In this document: positions 7,946 through 16,984 of the stretch, in pieces
Layout: every line of letters begins with the position of its first letter
How positions within the stretch are numbered: position 1 is the stretch's first letter
NCBI GenBank assembly: GCA_026936105.1
Contig: JAIXKI010000015.1
Location: 75,498 to 139,497, forward strand
Length of the DNA stretch: 64,000 nt
Reading direction: 5' to 3'
Origin: Chitinophagales bacterium
GTDB taxonomy: Bacteria; Bacteroidota; Bacteroidia; Chitinophagales; Chitinophagaceae
Position numbers and translations under genes: made by a program
The notes under the pieces: generated by a model
Seen by the model: only the letters and a program-made list of their open reading frames with translations
The model's database searches: none
What the model was told of the DNA's origin: nothing

Positions 7946-10438
7946 ATGAAAATCCACATCCGCCACACATCCCTGACTGCAATTTGTTTTTTGCTCACTG
8001 TAATTTCTTTCTCACAGAAAAAATCTGCTTACGTATCCGGTAAAGTAATTGATGAAAATGAAAACCCGCTGCCAAAAGTTTCTGTAACTATCCTGGGCAG
8101 GTCAGGAGGTATCACTACCAATGATTCAGGATATTTCAGATTGAAGGTGACAGCAGACAAAGCATTTGCCCTGGTGTTCAGCTACACAGGCAGAAAAACG
8201 GAGCAGAGGAATTTTTTGCTCAGCGAAAATGAGGAAGAGAAAATAACGGTGAAACTGGAAAAAGGAGTGGCTGTACTGCAGGAAGTGGTGATCACCGGAA
8301 ACCAGCGTGACCGCAGGGAAGCAGGGCTGATCAAACTGAATCCGAAATCTGTGATCAATCTTCCTTCGGCAATTACCGGCGTGGAAAGCATGATCAAAAT
8401 TATTGTGGGGTCCAACAATGAACTTACTTCCCAATATTCCGTTCGGGGCGGCAGTTATGATGAGAACCTGATCTACGTAAATGATTTTGAAATTTTCCGA
8501 CCCTATCTCACCAGCAGCGGCCAACAGGAAGGATTAAGTTTTATCAATCCCGAACTGGTACGCAATATCAATTTTTACACAGGCGGCTTCCAGGCAAAGT
8601 ATGGCGATAAGATGAGCAGTGTGCTGGACATTCAATATAAAAAACCAAAGCAGTTCGGAGGCTCTGCCTATGTCAGCATCCTGGAACAGGGATTGCATTT
8701 GGAAGGCACTTCGAAAAACAACAGGCTCAGTTACCTGATCGGTGTCCGTAACCGGAGCAACCGCAATTTGCTGAGCCGGCAGGATACCAAAGGGAATTAT
8801 ATTCCTTCTTCTGCCGATCTTCAGGCACTGATCAATTACCAGATCAATACGAAATGGGCAGCCGAGTTTTTAGGAAATATTTCCCGGACAAAATTCACAT
8901 TGATACCTCAATCAAGTGAACTCACTTCTTCTGTCTTCTCCCCTTTCTTCAGCGCCAATCTGGCCCTTGACATTTTCTTTGACGGCCAGGAAAAAGATCA
9001 GTATCAGACCAACATGCAGGGATTCGCCATCACCAACCTGGCAACACGCAAGCTGAAACACAAATGGATGCTCTCGCATTTTGGCGACAATGAAAAAGAG
9101 AACACAGACATCACAGGCACTTACCTGTTCGGGCAAAGGGATTTTGACAAGAGCCATGCCACTTACGGAACCATTATCAATCCACTCGGTGCAGGGATGT
9201 ACCAGAATTTTACCAGGGATAAACTTGCCATTGATAACTGGAATGTTTCTTATAAAGGCAGCTACGATCAGGGTAAGAATTTTTATCAATGGGGAATCGG
9301 TTACGATAAAACGATCATCAACGATAAGCTGCATGAATGGGAATACCAGGATTCCGCCGGCTACTCACTGCCTTTCAACCCGGATCAATTGCAGTTAAAT
9401 AAAATCCTCAACTCTGCTGCCGGTCTTAATATCAATAAATTTTCAGGCTACCTGCAGGATAATATTTTACTGGGAGATTCCACACATTCCACCATACTGC
9501 AGGCCGGAGTGCGGTTCAATTATAATACCCTCAACAAGGAATTCATCATCTCCCCCCGTATCGGCTTCAACTGGAAACCTCAGTGGCAGAAAGACATTGT
9601 TTTCAGGGCAGCTGCCGGAGTTTATGATCAGCCGCCGTTTTACCGCGAAATGAGAAGATATGACGGCACTGTAAACACAAATCTTAAATCTCAGAAAAGT
9701 GTGCAGGGTGTTTTGGGATTTGACTATAACTTCAGCGGCTGGGGCAGGCCAATGCGATTTACCACTGAAGCATACTACAAACACATGACCGATGTGGTGC
9801 CTTATGATATTGACAATGTCAGGATCCGTTATTACGGAGAGAATAATGCGAAAGCCTATGCCACGGGCATCGAGATGCGGTTATTCGGAGAACTGGTTCC
9901 CGATGCGGAAAGCTGGATCAGCCTGGGAATAATGAGAACGAAAGAAAAGATCAGCAATACTTTCTACACCGACTACACTCTTGATTCATTGGGAAAGCCG
10001 GTTGACAGCACCGTGAAACAATTAGGCTGGGTGCGCAGACCTACAGACCGCACGATCACCTTCGGAATGTTCTTCCAGGATTACCTGGCCACCAATAAAA
10101 ATTTTAAAATGTACCTGAACTTGTTGTATGGGAGCAACCTTCCTTACAATATTCCCGGCAGTGTGAAATACAGGAATGCCATGGTGATAGATCCATACAT
10201 CCGTTGTGATATCGGCTTCAGCGCTTTGCTGCTGGATGCGGAACGCAGTAACCGGCGAAGCCACAGCCCCTTCCGGAATTTTGAAAACATCTGGGCCACA
10301 CTTGAAGTCTTTAACATCATTGACCGGGCCAACACTATTTCGTATCAACTGATCAAAGATTTTTCCAACACTACTTTCCTGATGCCAAACCGTTTAACAC
10401 CCCGGTTAGTGAATTTTAAGATCATTGCAAGGTGGTGA
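7946..10438 (+). CDS. TonB-dependent outer-membrane receptor with CarboxypepD_reg N-terminus
   Basis: An 830-residue protein: signal peptide (about 1-24, ending near FSQ), a carboxypeptidase-regulatory-like domain (about 29-110; VSGKVIDENENPLPKVSVTI), a TonB plug (about 120-225; YSVRGGSYDENLIYVNDFEI), then a 22-strand-type beta barrel to the C-terminal residue W. It would import a ligand across the outer membrane using TonB energy. There is no SusD partner, no regulator and no substrate enzyme beside it, so the ligand cannot be named. Start ATG 7946 precedes a normal basic-hydrophobic signal sequence. Confidence 0.9.
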   Translation: MKIHIRHTSLTAICFLLTVISFSQKKSAYVSGKVIDENENPLPKVSVTILGRSGGITTNDSGYFRLKVTADKAFALVFSYTGRKTEQRNFLLSENEEEKITVKLEKGVAVLQEVVITGNQRDRREAGLIKLNPKSVINLPSAITGVESMIKIIVGSNNELTSQYSVRGGSYDENLIYVNDFEIFRPYLTSSGQQEGLSFINPELVRNINFYTGGFQAKYGDKMSSVLDIQYKKPKQFGGSAYVSILEQGLHLEGTSKNNRLSYLIGVRNRSNRNLLSRQDTKGNYIPSSADLQALINYQINTKWAAEFLGNISRTKFTLIPQSSELTSSVFSPFFSANLALDIFFDGQEKDQYQTNMQGFAITNLATRKLKHKWMLSHFGDNEKENTDITGTYLFGQRDFDKSHATYGTIINPLGAGMYQNFTRDKLAIDNWNVSYKGSYDQGKNFYQWGIGYDKTIINDKLHEWEYQDSAGYSLPFNPDQLQLNKILNSAAGLNINKFSGYLQDNILLGDSTHSTILQAGVRFNYNTLNKEFIISPRIGFNWKPQWQKDIVFRAAAGVYDQPPFYREMRRYDGTVNTNLKSQKSVQGVLGFDYNFSGWGRPMRFTTEAYYKHMTDVVPYDIDNVRIRYYGENNAKAYATGIEMRLFGELVPDAESWISLGIMRTKEKISNTFYTDYTLDSLGKPVDSTVKQLGWVRRPTDRTITFGMFFQDYLATNKNFKMYLNLLYGSNLPYNIPGSVKYRNAMVIDPYIRCDIGFSALLLDAERSNRRSHSPFRNFENIWATLEVFNIIDRANTISYQLIKDFSNTTFLMPNRLTPRLVNFKIIARW

Positions 10439-10568
10439 TGGAGCAACATTTTATTCAGGAATGCTTAATGCAATATTCTCTTCTGAATGTGATCTAATCA
10501 AATGCAACGAACATAGCCAACGATTCATTTTAATTAGTTTAAATCATTAAAACCGGAAGTAAATTTCT

Positions 10569-10576
10569 TAACTTTA
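10569..10576 (+). promoter_or_regulatory. -7-like box TAACTTTA before the DUF6970-like gene
   Basis: TAACTTTA is 26 bp upstream of the ATG at 10603, fitting the Bacteroidota -7 element with A in the last position. No convincing -33 element is seen. Confidence 0.4.
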
Positions 10577-10602
10577 TCCACGATCAAAAACCAATATTTA
10601 CC

Positions 10603-10944
10603 ATGCACATTTCTTCTTTGATCCCTGTACTGATCTTATCCGGTTTTGTTTTCGGCACCTGTAATAAATCCATCGGTGTACCTGTCTGCATCCAGACTCA
10701 AATAGAGTCTTTCAAACAATCATCACTCTGCGACAAGACCGCCACTGTAAAGCAATATGAATTCCAGGGAAAAACGGTTTACGTCTTTGATGAGGGTGGT
10801 TGCTGTTGCGACCGGGCAGCTTCAGTGGTTGATGAAAACTGCAACTCATTGGGTATCCTCGGCGGCATAGCGGGATTAACAAAGATCAACGGGGTTGTTT
10901 TTTCCGACAGCGCCGTTTACAGGAGAACGATCTGGCACAACTAA
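10603..10944 (+). CDS. Small exported lipoprotein-like protein, DUF6970-like
   Basis: A 113-residue protein with an N-terminal hydrophobic segment (about 5-18) and a Cys at the lipobox position (VFGTC), so probably a lipoprotein. The remainder resembles the small Bacteroidota DUF6970 group: a cystatin-like pattern VCIQTQIESFKQ, KQYEFQGKTVYVF, then a Cys-rich CCCDRA segment and CNSLGILGG. Function unknown. It converges on the DUF5686 gene with 4 bp between the stops, leaving no room for a separate terminator. Confidence 0.65.
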   Translation: MHISSLIPVLILSGFVFGTCNKSIGVPVCIQTQIESFKQSSLCDKTATVKQYEFQGKTVYVFDEGGCCCDRAASVVDENCNSLGILGGIAGLTKINGVVFSDSAVYRRTIWHN

Positions 10945-10948
10945 GTTT

Positions 10949-13408
10949 TTATTTCCATTTGTTGGTATAGCGGTTCCAGGTGGTCAGCCCCACTTTGAAT
11001 TGAACAGGGTTTCTGAATTGATTGGCAGCAGACCCGACTACATAAACTCCCAGTTTGAATTTGGACAAGGGATTCAAAGGAAACTTGAATACTCTTTCCA
11101 GTCCGGCAAACAATTCCACATAACGAAGATCTCTTTCATGAGAGATCAGAAATCCGCCTCCGGCAATCTCTTCTATCTTCAGTTTTTTCATAAAGGGGAT
11201 CTTGTTGATCAGCGCTCCGTGAAATTCATGCACATAATTTCCCTGGTAAAACCTTTTGAACACCGGGAAAGTGGAATCGAGAGCCTGGAATAATTTAAAC
11301 GGGTCATGAAAATAGATCGGGTCGCCCCTGCGCTGATAAGTGTAGTCAATCAGCCTCAGGTCCCTCATATTCGGGAAGCTTCCGGTTTTGACCGTATAGG
11401 TGGATACACCGGCCACTCCCATGTTGATCTTCTGCTGCATGCCGTATTCGAGATAATCAAAGTTGATCTCGCTTTTGAAAATTCCCGGAATTCCTTTTCT
11501 CCAGAGAACATAAAATGTAGGCCATTTTGATCCCAGGATGATCTTCTCTTTCGGCTCCCGCATGTATTTCTGAAAAGGAGTGAATTCCAGTTTCACTTTG
11601 GAATAAAATGCATTGTACGCCTGAAAATCCTGTGGCTGGTTATCGGTCAGAAAATCACCGAAAATACTGTCCACTTTCGGATTGATTTTGTATCCCGCAA
11701 CAGAACGATTCAAAGCGACTTCCAGTTCATTGGTGAGATAAACGCCGTTCACCAGTTCCAGCCCATGCCCCACCATGAAAAAATTATCCAGGTAAATATT
11801 GCTTCGCTTGATCATGTTGATCCATGCATCACCGCCATAGATATAATTGAAATCACGGCCGGCGCCGACACGATAATATCCCCTGTTGAAAGGATTGTAC
11901 ATCCTTCTCAGATCGAAAGCTCCGTTCACATCCTTATTCCGGAAACCGTAACTGGTCTCCATATCCAGTGTCAGGTCTTTCTTTGAAGGATAAGTCTTTT
12001 TATATAATACATGAAAAGAAAGTCTGCTTCCTCCAAATTGGAAAGGAGTGAATATGGTTGTAACCGGCGGCAGGATCCATGTTCTTTGTTTACGGTGGTC
12101 ACTGATAATCTGGCCGAATACCAGCATGCGGTTCCAGGTGATCCTGTTCAACATCCTGTCAATGGAATCCAGGTAAGCTTCCGAGTTCATGACGATATGT
12201 AAACTGTCACGATACCTGGAATACAACAGCTCTTGCTTTGACAAAGGTTCGGTGCGGACAGAGTTCCAGAAAGCGCTGTCTTTTTCATAGGCTTTTATGG
12301 AAGTGCTGCTGATCTCGTTTCCAAAATAGCCTTTACCGAATTTCTTATTGAGTTCATAATCCGAGTAAGCGGCAACGGTCCGGCCGTATTGCTTCCCGGG
12401 TTTTGTTTTACGGTAATAATCGAACTGCTGATGAGTCATTATCCACAAAGAATCATCCAAAGGGGCGAACTGTTGCTTCACTTCAAAGAAATCATATTCG
12501 GGGATATGGGCAGAAGGAAGTTTGAAATCTGCTTTGGTTACCACCCACAAACTGTCAATGACCGTCAGTTCGCCTTCTACGGTGGCATTGCTCAGCAGTC
12601 TTGGTTTCACTGATATGGTATAGATCTTTCTCTTGCCTGTACGGTCAATTTTCAATGTCTTGAAACGGTAGGCAACAAGCCCGCTGTAACTCAAAGGTGA
12701 AATAAATGGTATGGCGGAAATGGAAGATGCTTTTAAAAGATTGTTGTAAATATTGAGGTCGGCCTCTGTTGCAGAGAGATAAAACAGGCTTCTTGTATCT
12801 CCGTCTTTTTTTACACCCAGCCGCTCTTCTTTCACCTGTCCGTTTGAATTTTTGTCAAACCGTAGCGAAATTTCCGCCAGTGCCATGGCGTTGAAATCAG
12901 AGACGGTTGTTGAAGTGTCTTCAAAACCGGCTATCCTTCTCCTGGCAAAAGACGAATCGGTCTGGGAAGCTTTGATGTAAACCAGACAGGAATAGGATCC
13001 CTGAAATTGTATGGAATCTTTTTTCCTGATCACATTCCTGATGATCTCTTCCGCCCGGTCTTTCGCCTTTACTTTGATCACCACTTCCGACAGATCGGTG
13101 GAATCAATATCCATGATGATATCCTGAACCATATCTTCATTATTCACCTGAACGCTTACCAGTTTGGTTTTATAACCCACCATGGTGACTACAAACTCAT
13201 ACTTCCCTCTTTCCAGTGAAAAAACAAAACTGCCATCATCTTTGGTGATGATACCGGTGCGTAATTCCCTGATGCCGATGCTGGCCAGCGGCAGAGGCTC
13301 CCGGTTTGTGTTCATAACCACACCACTCACTTTAAAATATTGAGCCTGCAAACCGGAAGCCGTCAACACAAGGAGAAGTAAAAAAAGAAAACGGTAACGG
13401 TGCATCAT
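10949..13408 (-). CDS. DUF5686 / CarboxypepD_reg outer-membrane protein
   Basis: An 819-residue exported protein: signal peptide (about 1-22, ending LQAQ), a carboxypeptidase-regulatory-like domain (about 26-110; VSGVVMNTNREPLPLASIGI), then the long DUF5686 region (about 120-800) with alternating aromatic beta strands typical of an outer-membrane barrel. DUF5686 proteins are widespread in Bacteroidota; no biochemical function is established. No TonB plug is present. Its promoter region holds a perfect 9-bp inverted repeat around a TACTTTTG -7 box (13477-13506), suggesting specific control. Confidence 0.85.
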   Translation of the reverse strand: MMHRYRFLFLLLLVLTASGLQAQYFKVSGVVMNTNREPLPLASIGIRELRTGIITKDDGSFVFSLERGKYEFVVTMVGYKTKLVSVQVNNEDMVQDIIMDIDSTDLSEVVIKVKAKDRAEEIIRNVIRKKDSIQFQGSYSCLVYIKASQTDSSFARRRIAGFEDTSTTVSDFNAMALAEISLRFDKNSNGQVKEERLGVKKDGDTRSLFYLSATEADLNIYNNLLKASSISAIPFISPLSYSGLVAYRFKTLKIDRTGKRKIYTISVKPRLLSNATVEGELTVIDSLWVVTKADFKLPSAHIPEYDFFEVKQQFAPLDDSLWIMTHQQFDYYRKTKPGKQYGRTVAAYSDYELNKKFGKGYFGNEISSTSIKAYEKDSAFWNSVRTEPLSKQELLYSRYRDSLHIVMNSEAYLDSIDRMLNRITWNRMLVFGQIISDHRKQRTWILPPVTTIFTPFQFGGSRLSFHVLYKKTYPSKKDLTLDMETSYGFRNKDVNGAFDLRRMYNPFNRGYYRVGAGRDFNYIYGGDAWINMIKRSNIYLDNFFMVGHGLELVNGVYLTNELEVALNRSVAGYKINPKVDSIFGDFLTDNQPQDFQAYNAFYSKVKLEFTPFQKYMREPKEKIILGSKWPTFYVLWRKGIPGIFKSEINFDYLEYGMQQKINMGVAGVSTYTVKTGSFPNMRDLRLIDYTYQRRGDPIYFHDPFKLFQALDSTFPVFKRFYQGNYVHEFHGALINKIPFMKKLKIEEIAGGGFLISHERDLRYVELFAGLERVFKFPLNPLSKFKLGVYVVGSAANQFRNPVQFKVGLTTWNRYTNKWK

Positions 13409-13476
13409 TTTCTAAGGCAGAATTTGACTGTAAAAATTGCAATTATCCTCTCTATATGCAGGGGAAATAGTCTCTT

Positions 13477-13506
13477 TTCAGAGTAATTTAACAAAAGTAC
13501 TCTGAA
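13477..13506 (-). promoter_or_regulatory. Inverted repeat enclosing the -7 box of the DUF5686 gene
   Basis: TTCAGAGTA (13477-13485) and TACTCTGAA (13498-13506) are exact reverse complements separated by 12 bp. Read on the minus strand, TACTTTTG at 13499-13492 matches TAnnTTTG and lies inside the element, about 84 bp from the start codon. A protein bound here would cover the -7 box and transcription start. It might instead be the end of the hemerythrin transcript, but no T run follows. Confidence 0.5.
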
Positions 13507-13561
13507 GCTTGCAGCAAATGCTTAATTGTTTAAAATTCACCGGTAAAAACAATGAGGCCCT

Positions 13562-14047
13562 TTATTTCACTCTTTTCCAGAATTCATCCTGCCATTCCGA
13601 TGCCGGAATTGGATGCTCGGCAAGCTGAAGAGATATCATATCAAGCTGGTCTTTGGAAAGCACCTGCTCCAGGTATGCGTAGAGCTCCTGTTCTTCAAAA
13701 TTTATATGCTCTTCAATAAAATTCGCCAGGTCCACAAAAATCTCTTTGCCTGATTGATCATCGAGAGACATGATCATTTGTTTAATTCTTTCATGTTCGC
13801 TATGCATTCTCAAACCCAGTTCATGTTGTGCCGGTAAATAAGGCAACAATATCTTTTCTTCCTGATAGAAATGAGGCTTAATGTGATTTTCCCAATACCA
13901 GAGAATGTAATCCTTAATTCTTCCGGGTTCCGTATTCTTTTTCAGGCCCTGGTAAATTCTCCAAACCAGCAATAATCCTTCATGATGTTCCTCGCTTAGT
14001 GGTGCTAATTGAAGGGTGCGTTTAACGGATTTGTCTGTAGCTGCCAT
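13562..14047 (-). CDS. Hemerythrin HHE-domain protein
   Basis: A 161-residue cytoplasmic four-helix protein. Likely iron ligands are spread as in hemerythrin-like proteins: LSEEHHEGLL, KPHFYQEEKILLPYL (H-x3-E), LRMHSEHERI and EHINFEEQELYAYLE (H-x3-E). Such proteins bind O2 or NO or store iron; it may work with the RIC-type protein 11 kb away, though nothing in the sequence links them. It runs towards the DUF5686 gene on the same strand with a 153-bp gap that has its own promoter candidate, so a shared operon is unlikely. Confidence 0.82.
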   Translation of the reverse strand: MAATDKSVKRTLQLAPLSEEHHEGLLLVWRIYQGLKKNTEPGRIKDYILWYWENHIKPHFYQEEKILLPYLPAQHELGLRMHSEHERIKQMIMSLDDQSGKEIFVDLANFIEEHINFEEQELYAYLEQVLSKDQLDMISLQLAEHPIPASEWQDEFWKRVK

Positions 14048-14404
14048 AATGCAATACTATAAACCGGCGCTTCTACCGGGATTGACTTGTAACAGACTGG
14101 TAAATGATTTTAATCAAAGAGCAAAAAAAGCTGAACAGGCCTTTAATTTCATTGGAAAAAGATTAACCAAAATTTTCGCAATGATTCTTCTTTTCACAAC
14201 TGTGAATAAGTAACTTTAGGGAATAATGATCTCTATCATTTATATTTGAATACCACAGCAAAATTGTGGTCAATGAAGGGAAAGCTTCTGTACAGGTATT
14301 CAGAAGACGCAGTTGTAATCCGGAACCCCTTCACCGGCTTTATGAACAGGCTCGGGTCTGCACAAAATTATGCGGCGGACCTCTGCCAGTAAAATTGAAG
14401 AGCA
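14048..14404. other. Intergenic region between the divergent hemerythrin and phoH genes
   Basis: This 357-bp gap has no supportable gene; a 65-codon frame running through it has no family-like features. It does hold an inverted repeat AATGAT-CTCT-ATCATT (14225-14240) directly followed by TATATTTG (14241-14248), a good -7 box reading towards phoH. The predicted phoH leader would be about 150 nt. Confidence 0.6.
14241..14248 (+). promoter_or_regulatory. -7 box TATATTTG for phoH, abutting an inverted repeat
   Basis: An exact TAnnTTTG match, preceded immediately by a perfect 6-bp inverted repeat with a 4-nt spacer (14225-14240). The repeat would sit in the spacer between the -33 and -7 elements, a plausible repressor position. 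Confidence 0.5.
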
Positions 14405-15394
14405 TTGACAGAAACGATTATTAACCTTGAAACCGTCAACCCTATTGAGTTTTTTGGAGTCAACAACGGAAAACTCGACATTCTGAAGAAAAAATTCCCA
14501 CTGCTCAAGATTCTTTCCCGAGGCACGCAGATCAAACTAAGCGGCGCCCCGGAGCATGTCGGAAATGCAAAAGAGAAAATTGAACTCATTGTTCAGTATC
14601 TCGAACGCAATGGCCACATGAGTGAAAATTATTTTGAGCAGATCCTCGGCGGGGATGATGCCGAAACGGTTGATCACTTCGTTGAGCGGAACCCGAATGA
14701 CATCCTTGTATTCGGCCCTAACGGTAAGACCGTTCGTGCCCGGACAGCCAATCAGAAAAAACTCGTGCACATGGCGGAGCGAAATGACATCGTTTTCGCC
14801 ATCGGCCCTGCAGGCACGGGTAAAACCTATACGGCTGTAGCGCTTGCAGTACGGGCATTGAAAAATAAACAGGTAAAAAAAATCATTCTGACAAGGCCGG
14901 CCGTGGAAGCAGGTGAAAGCCTGGGGTTCCTTCCCGGCGACCTGAAAGAAAAGATAGACCCATACCTGCGTCCGTTATATGATGCACTGGACGACATGAT
15001 CCCATCCGATAAGCTCGGATATTATATGAGCACGAGAGCCATTGAAATCGCTCCTCTGGCATATATGCGTGGCCGCACACTGGATAATGCTTTCATCATA
15101 CTGGATGAAGCACAAAATGCAACTGAGCTGCAACTGAAAATGTTTTTGACCCGCATCGGCGCCAATGCGAAAGCGATCATCACCGGAGATATTACCCAGG
15201 TGGATCTGCCGAGGCATCAGAAAAGCGGGTTGCAAACTGCCGCCCGTATATTAAAAAATATTGATGGCATAGCACACATCGAACTGGATGAAGACGATGT
15301 GGTTCGTCACAAACTGGTAAAAGCGATCTTGAAAGCATACGAAAGGGAGCATCACAGAGAGACGACTCCGGAGGAAGAAAAAGGAAAGCAATAA
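14405..15394 (+). CDS. phoH: PhoH family ATPase
   Basis: A 329-residue protein. A KH-like N-terminal part (about 1-75) is followed by the PhoH P-loop domain: Walker A GPAGTGKT at 134-141, Walker [12 protein letters not shown], and the downstream [11 protein letters not shown] sensor region. PhoH/PhoH-like proteins are cytoplasmic ATPases with proposed RNA helicase or RNA-processing roles. The start is TTG at 14405: an in-frame TGA lies 9 bp upstream and homologues begin MTEKIINLE-like, so no ATG is available. A GAAGAG sequence sits just before it. The lipoprotein gene follows after 30 bp. Confidence 0.92.
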   Translation: MTETIINLETVNPIEFFGVNNGKLDILKKKFPLLKILSRGTQIKLSGAPEHVGNAKEKIELIVQYLERNGHMSENYFEQILGGDDAETVDHFVERNPNDILVFGPNGKTVRARTANQKKLVHMAERNDIVFAIGPAGTGKTYTAVALAVRALKNKQVKKIILTRPAVEAGESLGFLPGDLKEKIDPYLRPLYDALDDMIPSDKLGYYMSTRAIEIAPLAYMRGRTLDNAFIILDEAQNATELQLKMFLTRIGANAKAIITGDITQVDLPRHQKSGLQTAARILKNIDGIAHIELDEDDVVRHKLVKAILKAYEREHHRETTPEEEKGKQ

Positions 15395-15424
15395 CACTCT
15401 GTAAAGATTCTGTAAATTGCAGGG

Positions 15425-15880
15425 ATGAAAATGAAAAACAATCTGTTCTTTTTGTCCCTGCTTTTTTTTGCAGCGGCCTGCACCAATAATACAAACAAAG
15501 AAAAAGGGCCGGAGAACGATATTGATGCTGCAAGGGATTTTATCCGTGCGGCGCTGGATGGAAAATTCGATATCGCAAAAACATATATGCTCCAGGACTC
15601 TTCAAACATTCAGTATCTGGATGCGGTAGAACGCAACTATCAAAAGCTGCCCGACTCGACAAAGGATGGCTATCGTGAATCTTCCATTAACATTCACCTC
15701 GTTAATCCTGTCAACGATTCCACTACCGTGGTTGTTTATTCCAACTCTTTTATGAAAGACAAAGACACGCTGCGGGTGTGCAAGGTGAATCAACAATGGG
15801 AAGTGGACCTGAAATACATTTTTGAACATGATATAGACTCTACCGGCAACAGGCAAAACAAGATCGATACGATACAATGA
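15425..15880 (+). CDS. Small lipoprotein, DUF4878-like
   Basis: A 151-residue protein with a lipoprotein signal (about 1-19, FFAAAC lipobox, Cys19), so probably anchored in a membrane facing the periplasm. The mature part starts with an acidic linker, then DAARDFIRAALDGKFDIAKTYML and a C-terminal VNQQWEVDLKYI strand, the pattern of NTF2-like DUF4878 domains. No catalytic residues are evident. The stop overlaps the crcB start in ATGA (15877-15880), so it is translationally coupled to the fluoride channel gene. Confidence 0.75.
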   Translation: MKMKNNLFFLSLLFFAAACTNNTNKEKGPENDIDAARDFIRAALDGKFDIAKTYMLQDSSNIQYLDAVERNYQKLPDSTKDGYRESSINIHLVNPVNDSTTVVVYSNSFMKDKDTLRVCKVNQQWEVDLKYIFEHDIDSTGNRQNKIDTIQ

Positions 15881-16254
15881 TCAAAAGTATTTTACTGATA
15901 GGCCTTGGAGGCGGCATAGGGAGTATAGCCCGCTACTTTTGCCAGAAATGGTTCGCAGATAATTTTCAAGGCGCTTTCCCATGGGGAACTTTTGCAGTGA
16001 ATATAACCGGTTGCTTTCTGATCGGGATCATCTTTGCACTTTCTGAAAGAACAACTTTGCTGACACCTCAGGTGCGCTTGCTGCTGATCACCGGCCTGTG
16101 TGGGGGCTTCACCACATTTTCCACTTTTGCTTTTGAGAATATGAACATGTTGAGAGGAGGAGATATCAGCTATGTATTGTTTTACACTCTTGCCAGCGTT
16201 ATTCTGGGTATTGCGGCAGTATTTGCCGGTATTGGTTTGATCAAATTATTATGA
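15877..16254 (+). CDS. crcB: Fluoride channel CrcB (Fluc)
   Basis: A 125-residue inner-membrane protein with four hydrophobic segments. It has the family motifs GGGIGSIARYFCQ at the N-terminus, GTFAVNITGCFLIG, and GLCGGFTTFSTFAFEN around the fluoride pathway phenylalanines. Fluc dimers export fluoride passively. The gene is followed after one base by a DUF190 gene, a frequent Fluc companion. I see no fluoride riboswitch in the short gaps before this set. Confidence 0.95.
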   Translation: MIKSILLIGLGGGIGSIARYFCQKWFADNFQGAFPWGTFAVNITGCFLIGIIFALSERTTLLTPQVRLLLITGLCGGFTTFSTFAFENMNMLRGGDISYVLFYTLASVILGIAAVFAGIGLIKLL

Positions 16255-16255
16255 T

Positions 16256-16606
16256 ATGGAACAACTCCAGGGGCAATCCAAGTTACTACGCATATTTCTC
16301 GGGGAAGCAGACCGTTTCAATCACCAGCTGCTTTACGAAGAAATTTTAATAGCCGCTAAAGAAAAAGGCCTGGCCGGCGGAACAGTTTTGAGAGGGATCA
16401 TGTCTTTTGGCGCCAGCACCCGCATTCATCGTGCCCGGCTGATAGAGCTTTCTGAAGATCTGCCTATCGTAGTAGAAATCGTAGACACTGCAGAAAAGAT
16501 TGATGCATTTCTGAACGTGGTCAATGACCTGTTTGAAAAATGCGGCCGCGGCGGCATGATCACTGTTGAAAAAGTGGATGTCCTGTATTATAAAGGAAGA
16601 GATTAA
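16256..16606 (+). CDS. DUF190 family protein (CrcB companion)
   Basis: A 116-residue soluble protein with the DUF190 pattern: SKLLRIFLGEADRF, GLAGGTVLRGIMSFG, LPIVVEIVDTAEKI and a C-terminal MITVEKVDVLYY strand. The fold is related to PII-like and nitrogen-regulatory proteins (GlnB-like ferredoxin fold), suggesting ligand sensing. It lies one base after crcB, and this pairing recurs across bacteria, so a regulatory role in fluoride export is the natural guess. No biochemical function is established. Confidence 0.88.
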   Translation: MEQLQGQSKLLRIFLGEADRFNHQLLYEEILIAAKEKGLAGGTVLRGIMSFGASTRIHRARLIELSEDLPIVVEIVDTAEKIDAFLNVVNDLFEKCGRGGMITVEKVDVLYYKGRD

Positions 16607-16724
16607 AAATTCTTCCTATTATAAAGAATATCCTGTGGCTATCTGATCCCGGGTCCCTCATGTACCGAACAATTAACCTGAAGTAAAGCAGCTTCCCATT
16701 ACAGGCCTTGCAGAAAGAAAATCT

Positions 16725-16732
16725 TAACTTTA
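16725..16732 (+). promoter_or_regulatory. -7-like box TAACTTTA right before a 69-aa membrane protein
   Basis: TAACTTTA ends 3 bp before the ATG at 16736. If used, transcription would start at or after the ATG, giving a leaderless message or pointing to a later start codon. Confidence 0.4.
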
Positions 16733-16735
16733 AGA

Positions 16736-16945
16736 ATGCTGAGCCTGTTGCTGATCGTTGCTGCCATGGCAGTGGGCTTGATTGCCGGTGCAATGGCTTA
16801 TTTTATCCATTACAATGAATACCAGCATCACCTGACAGGAAACCGTCCTTTCAGAGAATCGTTTAAAAGTGCAATAGTTTCGTTTATCTTTTTCTTTGCT
16901 ATCTCCGTTGCCGTTGGCCTGATGATGTATCGTTTATTTAAATAG
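16736..16945 (+). CDS. Small two-helix membrane protein, unknown
   Basis: A 69-residue protein with two hydrophobic segments (about 2-24 and 46-65) joined by a polar loop rich in His and Asn (HYNEYQHHLTGNRPFRES). No family was recognised. It precedes ppa by 39 bp, but ppa has its own TACCTTTG box. Coding is supported by the clear membrane-protein pattern and basic loop; it may be conserved only in the lineage. Confidence 0.55.
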   Translation: MLSLLLIVAAMAVGLIAGAMAYFIHYNEYQHHLTGNRPFRESFKSAIVSFIFFFAISVAVGLMMYRLFK

Positions 16946-16960
16946 AAAGCCGGGAACCAA

Positions 16961-16968
16961 TACCTTTG
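16961..16968 (+). promoter_or_regulatory. -7 box TACCTTTG for ppa
   Basis: An exact TAnnTTTG match 16 bp before the ppa ATG at 16985, giving a very short leader with an A/T-rich stretch before the start. Confidence 0.6.
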
Positions 16969-16984
16969 CACCATTAATTTTTTT

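Noticed and set aside
14016-14213. 65-codon frame between the hemerythrin and phoH genes
   Set aside because: It starts inside the hemerythrin gene, has no ribosome site or domain and a composition unlike its neighbours.
15395-15424. Fluoride riboswitch ahead of the crcB set
   Set aside because: The gap is only 30 bp and shows no crcB-motif pseudoknot pattern; the region before phoH also lacks it.
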